NCBI GenBank assembly: GCA_031308135.1
Contig: JAHLJT010000631.1
Coordinates: 146,249,708 to 146,313,707 of the forward strand
Direction of reading: 5' to 3'
From: Acheta domesticus
Lineage: Eukaryota; Arthropoda; Insecta; Orthoptera; Gryllidae
DNA: 64,000 bases
The notes under the pieces are model-generated. The model did not search any database. It was not told where the DNA came from and worked only from the letters and a program-made list of their open reading frames with translations. The translations under genes and the position numbers were made by a program. The number at the start of each line of letters is the position of its first letter. Position 1 is the first letter of the stretch. This document shows positions 10,631 to 21,660 of the stretch, one piece after another.

Positions 10631-11198
10631 TTACCATATAGTACCTCGGTTCAGACTTCGCTATGCATTTCCGACCTTAGTCCTTCGAGATTTACATTAA
10701 GAAACTTAAGTCTATGCAACGTATAATCTTCAAGGTATTTGCTACTTGCGAAGGCTGCTTTCGAAGACGCCTCACACTCGCCTCACGCAATTTAACGTTA
10801 CTGAGTGACTGTGTGGATAATCATCAAGTTAGCCAGATAATGATGTTTCCATGAAGTACGAAAACGGCCATGAATCGTCATACAATCAGCTTAATCCAAA
10901 CTGTTCGACGTATGTGCGAATGAACCTGCTTCATTTAACATTAGCCTATTTCAGATTTTAGTAGTTACAGACACAAACTTCAGTCTATGTTTCACTTGAC
11001 GTGTGTTCATACAATGAAGATACATTAACTTAACCTTAAGACAATGAAGATACATTAATACTAATCTCAAGAATCTTTCCATTATATTATATTAATACTA
11101 AACCTTAAATCTGCTTTCATTGGGTGGGCATGCCTTATTGTGTTTTCTAGTTGGAATAAATTTCAGCGAAAGTTTGGAGGATTGCATGAAAGAGTATC
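10631..11198. other. No gene recognised
   Basis: AT-rich. A short direct repeat, ACAATGAAGATACATTAA, occurs near 11012 and 11041. Nothing else is recognised. Confidence 0.35.
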
Positions 11199-12366
11199 AA
11201 TTTTTACTTTCCCGTATACGTACTTACAGGAAACGTTATGAAATGCTGCGGAAAATCAATTTCGAGATTCCAACGGAAATACACCTTTTGGGGTCCCTGC
11301 GAAACATTGCGTGCAATATCTGCAATTTAAAAAAATTAAAAAAGGATTTTCTCAAAAACGGTTCCAATTTTTTTCTTTAAACTTTTAGTAGGGATAGTGC
11401 TAAATGTCCTGTATGAGATGACATAAAAGCCATATTTCTCTATTCTTTTGTTTTTTTCAAAAATTGAAAAAAATTAATTTTTTTTGACTTGCCTCTCACG
11501 TCGTTAATACTTACATTAGCGGCGTTTTGTTGACGTTCTTGTATTGTAACGGTATGGGGGTCTACTCACTGTTAAATTACTTACTGACTGATACAACACC
11601 CCGTTGGGGTTACAAACGGGGCCTATGGAAAGTTTTCTATACTCAGTCCAACTTTACTAGACCTTTTTTTAGTAAAATGTTTTTAAATAACACTGAAATG
11701 ATCCCCGATCATTACAATATTAATGAGTAAATGTGCTTTAAATAATGTCAAATAACGTTTTTCAAAAACTCAACCGTTTTCTGTGAAAACTAGCTCAAAA
11801 TTCCACGTTTTCAAAAACGCTCAAATGCCATTTTCGCATAAATGGCTCCAAATTTTTTCTTCAAACTTTTGTAGCAGATAGTGCTAATTGCACTCCTTAA
11901 TATGAGGTAAAATTAATTTTGAGTTTTTTTTCAAAGTTACACAAATGTAATTTTCTTGAATCATCTCTCTTATCTTTAATATGCACATTACCAGCAATTT
12001 GTAAACATTATTACATTTGTGAGTGTAAATGCTTCAAATGACTTGAAATGAAGTTTTAAAAGCTCAAACCTTTTCTGTGAAATAGAGCTGCAAATTTCGG
12101 ATTTTTAGTAGCGCTTGAACGACATTTTCTTAACTATGGATCCAAATTGTTGAAGAAAATTCCCCTTTAGAAGATGTTTAGTGTTCATTAATATTGTAAT
12201 CTTAATATTTCTGCTCTACCATTAGGAAACCGAAAAATTAAGACAATGTCAAAAAAATGTATTTTGGGCAGCGATTGTTGGCAGGTGGCAATTCCGAATT
12301 AGCTAGCCCAGACACAAGGAAGTGTGAAAACTAATACGGGAAAGTCTGTGCCATTCTGTAGGATCA
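11199..12366 (+). mobile_element. Helentron-like copy with internal deletion
   Basis: Begins ACTTTCCCGTATACG (about 11207), loses the (GTCY)n and following core, and resumes at GCGTGCAATATCTGC (about 11309). Monomers follow (ACGGTTCCAATTTTTTTC, ATGGCTCCAAATTTTTTC). It ends with the type-A tail AATACGGGAAAGTCTGTGCC, then ATTCTGTAGGATCACAATG, slightly altered from the usual hairpin. Confidence 0.75.
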
Positions 12367-14395
12367 CAATGACCGTCCGCCCGTCCGTCTGTCCGTCTGC
12401 TCGTCTATGTGAACAATATTAACGCCCAAACTATGTGCTAGATTTTTTTTCAAACTGAATAAACCCCTGTCAATCTGCCCTGCTTCGAAGCTCTGACAAT
12501 TTGAAAAACATTCATGGTTTTTTGGAGGTACTTTACATAAAGCCCCCAGACATTTTCACATTTTTCTCAAAAGCAGCTCCAAATTGTTTTCTTTAAATTT
12601 CTTGTAAGAATAGAGTAAAATACACTTATAAATGTGGAGTAGGTACGATTTTCTTGGTTAACTCTGAATTTTTGGAAATTGCAAAGTTTGAATTGTTCTC
12701 GAAAACTACAAAATTAAAGATAGGGATTTTTCCTCCGGATAATTTTTTTCTCAAAAGTGAGTTCTTTCATTTAGATCAGGCACAGTTTTTCGAAAATTTT
12801 ACTAGTTTTCTCATTATATTCCAAGCTTTATTTGCAATTTTAAAAAATTACAGAAACAAGATTTTCTCACAAACGGCTCCAACATTTTCTCTATAATTTT
12901 GATAGGGATAGTTCTAAATGTTTTCTACAAGACGACATAAACGCAATATTGCACTATTCTTTTGTTTTTTCAAAAATTAAATAAATTAAATACATGTTTT
13001 GATTTGTCTCTCATGTTGTTAATAATTACATTAGCGGCGATTTGATCATATATTGATAAGTGCATGTGATTCAAAAAATGTCAAGTTAAAGTTTTTCGGA
13101 AATTCGACCGTTTTCTCTGAAAACTAACTCAAAATTCCGCCCAATATGACAAAGTTCGTGACTATAAGTTCGTAAAGGGTATTTTTTTACTTTTCCGTAT
13201 ACTATAGGAACGTACGTTAGGGGAAAGTACGTACACAGGGAAAGTTATGTAATGCTGCGCGAAAAAGCGGCGGATTTTCGGCAGAAAAATCAGGCAGGGC
13301 CCTGGAAGTGCCCTGGTAACATCATAAATCAATCTTTTTCGGCATCTTCCTACGACTACAATTATGAAGATCTAATTGTTTTCTTCAGGAAATGTGTTCT
13401 TAAAAAATAGGTCAACAAATGAGGTTCTGTTCAATTTTTCAAAAACATAAGTATTCTTTTCAAAACTTTGTGTCAAACACAGACACTTTTTTTTAAAACC
13501 ATTTTTGCTTAAAACTGCAACACGTTTTTTGATTAAACTGAAGTTTATGTGAGGCTAGTTCTCACAATTCTCGCATATAAGTGCGGTGATCTGTGTGTCT
13601 CATTCGGGCAAGGTTGTGCTTGGTCGTGTAATGTGTAACTGTCACATTTTAACATGTCATCTTAAGATGTATATCTTACACCGCGACCCAGACTGATCGT
13701 GCGCAGCGTATGGACAACTGAGGAACTAGCCTCAAACTGGCTTCAGAAAATTTGCCCAAAGGCGGCTAGCTAACAAACCTATATATCTTGCACCGTAGTT
13801 GATCGCTTCTTGGTTCAATTGGACGTTTTCAAATAATAGCTAAGATCCTGTAGGTCAGAAAGTGCGATATTTCAATTCTACTTTGCTGCTTCCAATAATA
13901 CGGGAAAGTATGTGCTGTTATAGCACCACTAGCTCTTTCAAAACTTATACCAATGTAATTTTTTGGAACATCTCTCGCAACGTTAATTTATACATTTCCA
14001 GCAATTTGTAAACGTTTTCGTGTTTGTGAGTTAATGTGCTTCAAATGGCTTTCAATCAAGTTTTTCGAAAATTCAAAAATTGCCTGTGAAATTGAGCTTC
14101 AACTTTCACATTTTTACTAGCGCTTAAATGCCATTTTTTTAAAAGCGGATCCCAATATTTCAAAGAAAACTGTCATTTAGGACGAGGTTTTACTGTTCTT
14201 TAATGTTCTTAAAAGAATATTTCCCTTCCACTATTAAGAAATTTTAAAAAATGGCAAAAAAGTGTACCTTGGGCGGCGATAGATGGCAGGTGACAAGAGT
14301 ATGTGTCAAGTACGAATGGCTACCCGAGACCAACGGAAATAGAGAAACTAACACGTGAAAGTCTGTGCCATTCTCTAGCACCATTAGTTACTTCC
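12367..14395 (+). mobile_element. Helentron-like copy with a second forward copy nested inside
   Basis: (GTCY)n at 12369-12410, core and monomers run to about 13185. A second head (ACTTTTCCGTATACT near 13191) opens a short copy that ends ATACGGGAAAGT (13898-13909), hairpin GTGCT-GTTAT-AGCAC (13912-13926) and CACTAG (13927-13932). Monomer sequence of the outer copy then resumes (CTCTTTCAAAACTTATACC) and reaches its own tail near 14280-14395, ending AGCACCATTAG. Confidence 0.7.
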
Positions 14396-14995
14396 GTATT
14401 CTTAAGTATATACGGAATAATATTCGTAATCTATGGAAAGTTATGTTGGGCTGCGGAAAATCGATTTCGAGATTTGAACGGAAATACACGTTTCGGGTTC
14501 CCTAATACCGAAAATGTTTTTTAAACGCCCGTCTGTCCGTCTGTCTGCATGTAAAGGCCACCGTCTAGGTACTCACCCCGGGGTTCGGCCCCCAATAAAG
14601 TACAAGTGCGTCCGTCTATCTATCTGTATATATGTCCGTCCATCTGTGAACACTATTAACGCCTAAACCATGCGTAGGATTTTTTTCCAAATTGAAGAAC
14701 GTCCTGTCCATCTGGCTCGAGACGAAACTTTGAGATTTCGAAAAATATTCTTTAAGATTTGGGGATACTTTATTACATGAATCTCGCCGGATAATTTCTA
14801 GGTTCTCAAAAACGGCTCCAAATGTTCTTATCAGAATAAAGTAAAATACACTTATACAGATGACATAGGTCCAATTTTCACGGTTAACTCTCAATTTTCG
14901 AAAATTGCAAAATATTGAATATTTATCACTGACTTCCTAAAGTTACAAAATTAAAGATAGAGTGTTTTCCTACTAATAAATTTTGTTCTCCATAG
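14396..14995 (+). mobile_element. Helentron-like copy, 5' part, interrupted in its (GTCY)n
   Basis: A degenerate head (TATGGAAAGTTATGTTGGG) leads to CCGTCTGTCCGTCTGTCTG. A 60-bp foreign insert follows (next entry), then the microsatellite resumes with GTCCGTCTATCTATCTG and TCTGTGAACAC. Core sequence runs to about 14995. Confidence 0.7.
14552..14611 (+). mobile_element. 5'-truncated non-LTR-like 3' end inside (GTCY)n
   Basis: The insert carries GGTACTCACCCCGGGGTTCG and CCCCCAATAAAGTACAAGTGC (21 bases, given here as CCCCCAATAAAG followed by TACAAGTGC). The same sequence, about 80% alike, forms the minus-strand 3' region of the insertion at 32693-33436, which also lies in a (GTCY)n tract. AATAAA followed by a short tail and a variable 5' end fits target-primed reverse transcription. 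Confidence 0.6.
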
Positions 14996-15595
14996 TGACT
15001 CACGATTCACGATTTATTGACACTTCCACGTGCAATCATCAGGCAACCAAAAAGGTAAGCGGTACATGACGCTGCAGATTTGTAAAACTAACAATTTTCA
15101 AATCAATTATTAATCTTTTCTGTTGCTTCAATTTATATTAGATATGTGGAACTGTTGTGTTACAAACTTACTAAGTATGTTTAAAATAGTATTAAATCGT
15201 GTACATGTGTTTCAAGTATTCTATTCAATTCAATCCTGGTGTACATAGTATGTGTACAAACTATTCATATAATGTTAAGTACTGAACATAATGATTTTGA
15301 TTTATTCACCTTTGTGGATTTGAATATTGCGCTGGATATGACGCGACTTCTTTCTTTCTGCTTTACTGAACACTCTAGTGACAGAACGAGATTTGGTGCG
15401 AAATCATAAACCAGAAGGAAAATCTGACAAAGGCGTCACTTGAAGAAGGGGCACTTTCTACTTAGGATAGCACTATTGTTTGCGAACGTATACGAAAAAG
15501 TATTTACTGTTTATTTGTGAGTTTTCTAGGTATAATTAGTTTCCTATTGGACTTTATTCCCTAATTTCGCAACTAAGATGTGACTCCTGACACAG
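14996..15595. other. No gene recognised; putative intron upstream of terminal exon
   Basis: AT-rich unique-looking DNA. The last 70 bases before 15596 have a moderate pyrimidine tract (TTTATTCCCTAATTTC) and end TCCTGACACAG, a plausible 3' splice site. Confidence 0.4.
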
Positions 15596-15718
15596 GTTAA
15601 TGCATTGATGGGCGCGCCTCCTCCAGTGGCTCAGTCTCGCGCGGCGGGCGGCGACGTGGACTCTGTTGAAAGTACCGAAACGAAGACAAAACTAGTGGAA
15701 CTGAACCAATACCGATGA
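15596..15718 (+). CDS. Candidate terminal exon of the Pro-rich gene
   Basis: After CTGACACAG the frame reads VNALMGAPPPVAQSRAAGGD, then VDSVESTETKTKLVELNQYR and TGA (15716-15718): 40 residues in phase 0. GC rises sharply over 15608-15662 and falls after the stop. The donor at 2369 is also phase 0, so joining gives ...FFATPAQ|VNALMG.... The charged C-terminal tail suggests a cytoplasmic end, but no family is recognised. An internal ATG (15608) would give a 36-residue peptide if the exon started transcription itself. Expression evidence is needed to prove the join. Confidence 0.5.
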   Translation, partial: VNALMGAPPPVAQSRAAGGDVDSVESTETKTKLVELNQYR

Positions 15719-17110
15719 AACTTTTGTGATAGCTTCCTTTAAATGTGTGGAGTGCTGTAGGATATGATTTAAAACCATAAACCTTAATATATTTACAACA
15801 TAATTACTTTTCTGTACATTTTTCGGCTAGTAATTTCATCATAGATTCGAGAGTGCATCAATGTCCGTAGTTAGCTACGCGCCACGTGAGGATGACAGCT
15901 GAAATCTACGATTGAGATCATCAATTGCGTATATCTTTAGGATAGGTGAACTCTGTTGATTTTACCGTGAATTGTTATTAAACAATTCACGGTAATGTTT
16001 GTATATAAGAATGATTCGATTTTTCTTCACTCTATAAAAGTAACTTGGATATTGGTTTTAATTGCGTCTAGGCGTAAATGTATTAAGTGAACAAGAGAGA
16101 ATTATACTTAGTCGTATATGGAATGATTGGAAAACGACATTTTGCTGATGGATGTTTCATTTGTAAAAAGGTATGAATGAACACATGTATTCTATATGAA
16201 ATAGTTATTGGATTAGTTGCAGTACATTAAGTATGATGATTACGTATTTGCGAGTACAACGAGTCAAATGAAAGTTATTGTGAATGATTTACGTTTTAGA
16301 CTTAAACTGTGACAGATGGATGAATTTTTGTAGGGAAGTATTTTCCTGCAGTGTAGCAAGCAAACCCTTGGCTGGTGAAGGAATGATAAATTGATGAGAG
16401 TAAGTTCATTTCGGTTTAATTGAAGTAAGAGAGTGGTGAGAAATGGAAGGAATTAAATGTGTGTTAAACACTGTTTTTCAAGGTTGTTGAAAGTGGAACA
16501 AAAGAGGCTTTATTTTAGGTAACAGAAAAACTTTGGTCAAGCCGAGATCCACTGTGTGTTATCGAATGTTTGTAGATATTATAATTGTCTAAGTGGTTAA
16601 TGGCACATTTACGTGAGCCATAAGGACGCTGAAACGTATATTAAAGTTCAATTAAAAGCATTTTATTTGCATTTCAATATCCTCGGCGTGGGGTCAACGA
16701 TTAATTTCAAAGTTTTCTTTATAAACGCTATTTATAACGAAATAAGAAAAAAAATATGAAAAATAATGAGTTTTATAATGTGCCAAGTAATTGAAAGGTT
16801 GGAAATAATACCTAAAATTCCACAAACATAATATGTGAGTGAATGTATTTAATTTTTTGAATAATTTGGTTATTTTTAGTCATAAAGTGAGTGAGGTTTG
16901 GAAGCGGGAACCCCAATTTAAAAAATATAAACATTTTTAGTGAGAAAGCCAGGAAGACAGAGTATTTCCAGGTGGGAACATGACAGAGAGAGGTTGGGCA
17001 AGACGGAAACGGAATAAAATAGAATGGATGCGGCAGGGTGGGAAAGGATGGAATGCCTCTTCCTGTCTAATAACGTATTTGATAAATACACCAGCAACGC
17101 GGGGTATATA
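15719..17110 (+). other. Putative 3' UTR and downstream DNA
   Basis: Repeat-poor by comparison with the rest of the window, AT-rich, no frame. Contains ATTAAA near 16640 and AATAAA near 17012 as possible poly(A) signals, the hairpin at 15962-15995, and an (AT)n run at 17104-17124. Extent of the transcript is unknown. Confidence 0.35.
15962..15995. repeat. Perfect 15-bp hairpin with ATTA loop
   Basis: TTACCGTGAATTGTT (15962-15976), loop ATTA, then the exact complement (15981-15995). It lies 244 bases after the candidate stop codon, so on the plus strand it would be a 3' UTR stem-loop. It is not the histone stem-loop. Confidence 0.85.
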
Positions 17111-17189
17111 TATATATATATATGTACGAAATGATTACGTTTTCACGTTTGTAGGACCAATATTTACTGCGCCCACAGACTGTACATGT

Positions 17190-18290
17190 TAGTTTGGCGT
17201 GAGGTCCCAATGTTGGTAAACACAAGCGTCTGGACGTCCTGGCATGGATTTGAACAGGTCCCTAATGGAGTCCTGTATACGTCAATGCCACGCAGCCTGC
17301 ACCTGAGCGCGCGGTTCTTGTAGATTGGTGGGTTAGGGTGGGGTCTTGTTCACACGCTCCGTAGCACACCCAACATTCTCGATCGGGGAAAGGCCTGGCA
17401 AAGCAGCTGGCCATGGCAGAGTATCCACTGCTGCAAGGCATGCTCGGGAGATGGCTGTGGTATGCGAACGCGCGTTTTCCTGTTGAAATAGGGTGTGGGC
17501 GTGGGCGTTCACGAATGGCAGGGCCACCGGTTGCAGGATCTCCTGAACGTACCGCGCGGCTGTCACGGTGCCCCTGAGGAACACTAACGGTGAATGGGCA
17601 CCGTAGGATATCGCCCTATGCCATAATACCAAACGGGCGGGACATGTGATGGCAAACCACAACCGCTCGTCTTGACGCTCCCCACTCCGCCTTTAAAGAC
17701 GGGCCCAGTGATCGACGCCGTTAAGACAGAAGCGGGATTCGTCGCTGATGATGACCTGCTGGTAGTCTGCATGGCCCCAGAACCGTCGTTCCCGGCACCA
17801 GGCGAGTCTGTAGCGACGTTGCTGGGGGTGAGGGCAAGGCGTCGTAACGGTGAGCGTACGGCGATCCTCCGTTGTGCAACCGCCTGCCAGTGGTACTGCT
17901 ACTTTCAGGCTACACAATCCACAGAATCGTCGATGAGGCACCCATCGTTGTCATTGGATCTGGTCACCAGTGGCGGACCATCCGTCGGTCCTCCCTCCTC
18001 GTGGTGTGTGGCGGACGTCCAAATTCTGCTTGTCGTGTGTGCATGTCTCCCTCAATCTATTGCCACCAACATCAGATGATGGTGCCGTCTGTACGATCGG
18101 TGTGGCGCGCAATACGGCGGCAGGACCAACCAGCCTCCCGCAGACCCACGGTGCGGTCCCTCTCAAAAGCTTCTATCTGGACAATCGGCTGGCGAACGCG
18201 TCGCCTAGGCACTGTATACGTGCAGGTGGCGCTTTGGTGACGCTATCTGATGTCGCAATGGCCGGCGCGGCCGTTTGAGACTCTCTTTTC
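17190..18290 (-). pseudogene. Tc1-like transposase pseudogene
   Basis: Read from high to low coordinate: HTH region with RRVRQPIVQIEAFERDR and GLREAGWSCRRIARHTDR (about 18200-18090), YQQVIISDESRFCL carrying the first catalytic Asp (about 17745), AISYGAHSPLVFLRGT (about 17595), then LFQQENARSHTTAISRACL (about 17470) and LPGLSPIENV (about 17375). The second catalytic Asp (normally QQDNARPH) is Glu here, and Pro-Asp-Leu before SPIEN is Pro-Gly-Leu. Several stops and frame changes separate the blocks. It cuts and pastes DNA in live members; this copy is inactive. A family with 32 residues between the last two catalytic positions is indicated. Confidence 0.9.
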
Positions 18291-18789
18291 TCGGCCAGTG
18301 GTCACGCCCCTATTTCCGACCACCCAATTAGTGGCCGACCGTGAAAACGAAATCATCGGCTGTGCAATTCATAATTGGGATTCATTTTACGCTGTTATTT
18401 TTTAGATGATTTTTACGTGTTTTGTTACTGTAAATATGAACGCGTGATTATAAAAATACATATCAATATCTTACACAATATATTGTATCATTATTTCATG
18501 CCACTATACGTAATAATTGATTTCTACAACGTCTACATTGAAAAGAAGTGATTCCTTTATGTATTTACACAATTACTCGCGCGGCGTATGCAGTGCGCCG
18601 AAAAAGTTTGACGTAGAATTCACCTAGCTTACTACCACGACTTACAACGGAGCAGTTGCAACATAAATTTAAACTATTAAAGAAACTCAGAAGAAAGGTT
18701 AGCGGAAGAGGTAATATGGTGCCCGTACTGTCGTCAGGAACAAAAAGAATGCGACTGGGGCACTCCGTGCGCCAGCGCGAGTAATTAAA
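18291..18789. other. No gene recognised
   Basis: Flank of the Tc1 pseudogene; terminal inverted repeats could not be delimited. AT-rich, with a GC-rich 80 bp at 18575-18640. Confidence 0.3.
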
Positions 18790-19512
18790 GGTTAAAGAAC
18801 AGAAAAACCTCGTCGTAAATGGCAGTTTTCTTTGAAAAATTTGGAGCCGTTTTTAAGAAAATGGGGTTTAAACGCTGCTAAAAATGCAAAATTTAATGCT
18901 CTTTTTAACAGGAAAATTTCGAGTTTTCAAAAATCCTCATTTGGAGTCATTTGAAGCACTTACATTCAAAAGTAACAGTACATCAAATGCAATACAAATG
19001 AAGTTTGTTGCTAATTGCACTCTTTAATATGACGTAAATTTAAATTTGTTTTTTTTTGTATTTGCAAAAGTTACAGAAATGTAATTTTTTTGAAAGACCT
19101 CTCACACCTTTAATATGCACGTTACCAGAAATTTGTAAATAATATTGCATTTGTGAGTGTAAGTGCTTCAAATGATTTCAAATAATGTTTTTCTAAAACT
19201 CAAAAATTTTCTGTGAAAAGAAGCTTCAAATCTCACATATTTAATAGCGCTTAAAAGCCATTTTCTTATCAAACGGCCCCAAATTTTTGAAATCAAATTG
19301 CCATTTAGGATGAGATTTTAGTGTTCTTTAATATTCTAAAATTAATATTTCCGTTCTACCATTAAAAAAAACGAAAAATTAAGAAAATGTCAAAAAATCT
19401 TTGGATGGCGATAGATGGCAGCTGGCACGAGTATGTGGCACTTCCGCATAGCTAGCGAAGACCCAAGGAAATAGAAAACTAATGCGGGAAAGTCTGTGCC
19501 ATTCTGTAGCAC
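18790..19512. mobile_element. Helentron-like copy: reverse monomer joined to forward 3' end
   Basis: 18790-18975 is monomer sequence in reverse (TTTGGAGCCGTTTTTAAG). From about 19000 the order is forward (TAATTGCACTCTTTAATATG absent bases aside, ACGGCCCCAAATTTTTG near 19264), ending with GGCGATAGATGGCAGCTGG, AATGCGGGAAAGTCTGTGCC and CTGTAGCACCACAAG at 19512. Confidence 0.7.
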
Positions 19513-19673
19513 CACAAGTTTACTAATGTGAATGTCTCTACCTCTCGTTGCACATTCGTGTCCTAATATTGTCGGAGGTTAGCAACAACTATAACAGATA
19601 AATACAAGTTATCAACTGTCTCTGGTAACTAGACATTTTTGATTTAAATTAAAAATAAAGATAAAATCATTAC

Positions 19674-19800
19674 ATATATATATATATATATATATTGTAA
19701 TAAACAACATATTACAGAACAAACTGCCTTAATCAGGACGGACGGAGCTGCAATATACAAAATATTACAAAACAAACGCCGCGCTTTAATCTGGACGGTC
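19674..19800. repeat. (TA)n run and imperfect ~55-bp duplication
   Basis: An AT dinucleotide run (19674-19694) is flanked by TTACA/TGTAA. Next to it, on the minus strand, two copies of an imperfect unit follow one another: GATTAAAGCGCGGCG...TTTGTAATATTTTG and GATTAAGGCAG...TCTGTAATATGTTG. The duplication overlaps the stop codon region of the neighbouring ORF. Confidence 0.6.
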
Positions 19801-20055
19801 GCGGTGACTAGGTAACGAAGGTTGTTGACGCGCAGGAGGGGGCGCTGGACTGGAGAGTTGGTGGTTGACTGGCATCGTGGTGGTAGCGGCGCGAATGTAA
19901 TCTGAATTATTGAAGTAGGACATCGACGTGAATAGGGAGGATAGATTGTGGAACAATAGTGCAAGAAGTGAGTCAGCAAGAAAGAAGCAGACGACGACCG
20001 GCGCGAAGAGGGATTTTCGGCGCGGAAGCCAAGGGGCTACGAACTGCGGGGCCAT
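19786..20055 (-). CDS. Candidate 89-aa membrane-type protein
   Basis: From an ATG with strong Kozak context (ACG ATG G, A at -3, G at +4) the frame reads MAPQFVAPWLPRRKS, then a hydrophobic span of about 20 residues (SLFAPVVVCFFLADSLLALL, about residues 15-34), then FHNLSSLFTSMSYFNNSDY and a Pro/Ser-rich, basic tail ending HRDRPD. Basic residues before the hydrophobic span suggest a signal anchor or signal peptide. GC is higher than the flanks. The frame continues 16 codons upstream of this ATG. No family is recognised; it could be a single-exon small protein, a first exon, or chance. Confidence 0.4.
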   Translation of the reverse strand: MAPQFVAPWLPRRKSLFAPVVVCFFLADSLLALLFHNLSSLFTSMSYFNNSDYIRAATTTMPVNHQLSSPAPPPARQQPSLPSHRDRPD

Positions 20056-20209
20056 CGTTTCACAATGCCAGACAATTCGGTACCGTGAACCTGATGCATG
20101 CAATCAATCGAGAGAATTTATATTGTTAATCCCAAATTCAATTTTTAATAAACAAAATTATTGTTGTTCCACGTTATATGTAATTCCTTCGGAATATAAA
20201 CAATTTCAG

Positions 20210-20260
20210 ATTTCCAGGCTTCTCTGTATAGAGGGCAATCCGGTGACAACCAGCCTGCAG
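20210..20260 (+). CDS. Candidate 51-nt internal exon
   Basis: AAACAATTTCAG precedes and GTAAGT follows (CTGCAG|GTAAGTGTG), a strong acceptor-donor pair 51 nt apart. Frame 1 reads ISRLLCIEGNPVTTSLQ; frame 3 reads FQASLYRGQSGDNQPA. A second AG at 20215-20216 would start the exon at GCT in phase 0 (ASLYRGQSGDNQPA), which could also follow the phase-0 donor at 2369 as an alternative to the 15596 exon. Confidence 0.35.
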
Positions 20261-20654
20261 GTAAGTGTGCAGGTGTGTCATCGTATAGAACTCACAAACT
20301 GAGCTTGCGAATTAAAATAAAATAAAATTAAATTAGGTAAAATAAATTATTCATTATTTTATCACACTATATATATATGAGTTATTTCAACTCCATTTAC
20401 ACTTGTTTTGAGATATTGAGCAGTGAAGTTAAACGATTATGAAAAATTCGGGAATCGTAATAAAAAATCTCATGTATCTCAAAATATAGAGCAGTTACGG
20501 AGGTATACTACTGTAAAAATTAGTTTGTCGTGCCAAATGGTTGAATATGGGAGGTGGACATTTTAAAGAAAAATGTAAATGAAAAAAATCGATTTCTTGA
20601 AGCAAATTAAATATGAATTTTAATGTCACTATTTTACACACACTCCTTTCTCAT

Positions 20655-21488
20655 TAGACACACATCTTATCTTCATCTTGAAGGTATACTGATACTTTTT
20701 TGATCCTCAGCTTTCTGAGATGAAGTTTCTTTTCCATGACTAAGTCCCCTGTCTGTTTATGATCAGAGGCAGCTTCAATTTTGAAAAATTATTTATCGCA
20801 GAAACTGCAAGTATCCTTACGTGGTAAATGAAAGGAGAGAACAAAGTCATCATTAAAAACTTTACGATAAATATGTATCCCAACAGACATTTTATTTTCA
20901 ATCTGACAATTATCTAAATATAAACTAAACATTTTTGGAACATTCAACTCAGGATTCAAATACTTCATTTTAGAATTATTCTCCCTAGCATAATGACTTT
21001 CACATGCTGGAGAACTTTTGATGTGCACTTTGACATCAGCAATCAGAGCTTCTAGCACACACTTGCTTGATTCATGTTTACCCCTTCGATCAAGATGAGC
21101 TGACCTTTCTTCTCTGCTTTTTGATGTAATTCTGGCAAGTCTTCCATTGGAAATTTTGAAAGTAAGGTTTTGCAAACTTTTATACTTGTTTACCAGTCTC
21201 CAGTCGGTTTTCAGAAATGCACCCTTACGTATTTCCTGAACCGTTCTCTGGTCGACGACGTTTAACAGAATGATGTGTACGTAATACATTCAAGTAGCGA
21301 TTTTGGAGATCAAAATTATCTAATGCCCAAAAATTGTCTTTCCACTCGGATTCCGTAATCTTACTTGAACATTTGCGAGTACAGCAGCAGTCGAGATTTT
21401 TGGAAGTTTTCTTCAAAATAATTTTGCTTGTTTTTGTAATGTACTCTTTCCCACAATTTCTTTTGCGTTTTGGAAGTTTTTTATTCAA
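20655..21488 (-). pseudogene. Broken member of a multi-copy insect transposon-like ORF family
   Basis: Three pieces in three frames: 21488-21225 (CTRKCSSKITESEWKDNFW, about residues 35-60), 21289-20789 (RGKHESS, SHYARENNSKMKYLNPEL, YRKVFNDDFVLSFHLPRKD then TCSFCDK) and 20781-20655 (IEAASDHKQTGD...MEKKLHLRKL). The order of the motifs C-x-x-K-C-S-x-K-I, SHY-x-R, YL-x-P and DTCxFC is that of a family I know as highly multi-copy, uncharacterised ORFs in insects and cnidarians, thought to be transposon-derived. Two frameshifts, near 21230 and 20785, make it a pseudogene. Function is unknown; a transposase-like role is inference. Confidence 0.65.
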
Positions 21489-21660
21489 ACATATCTTCTT
21501 TTCTTTGGACCTTTTTACTTCGAATGCGTTTTACTTTACCACGAATTTCACTAGACCCCCATCATTTGAAGAACATGGATTAGGATATAGATCACAAATT
21601 CGTGTAGGCATGAGACATCAAAGTTTTCTGTATCAGAACTGCCTTCCAAAAGTGCAGTAA

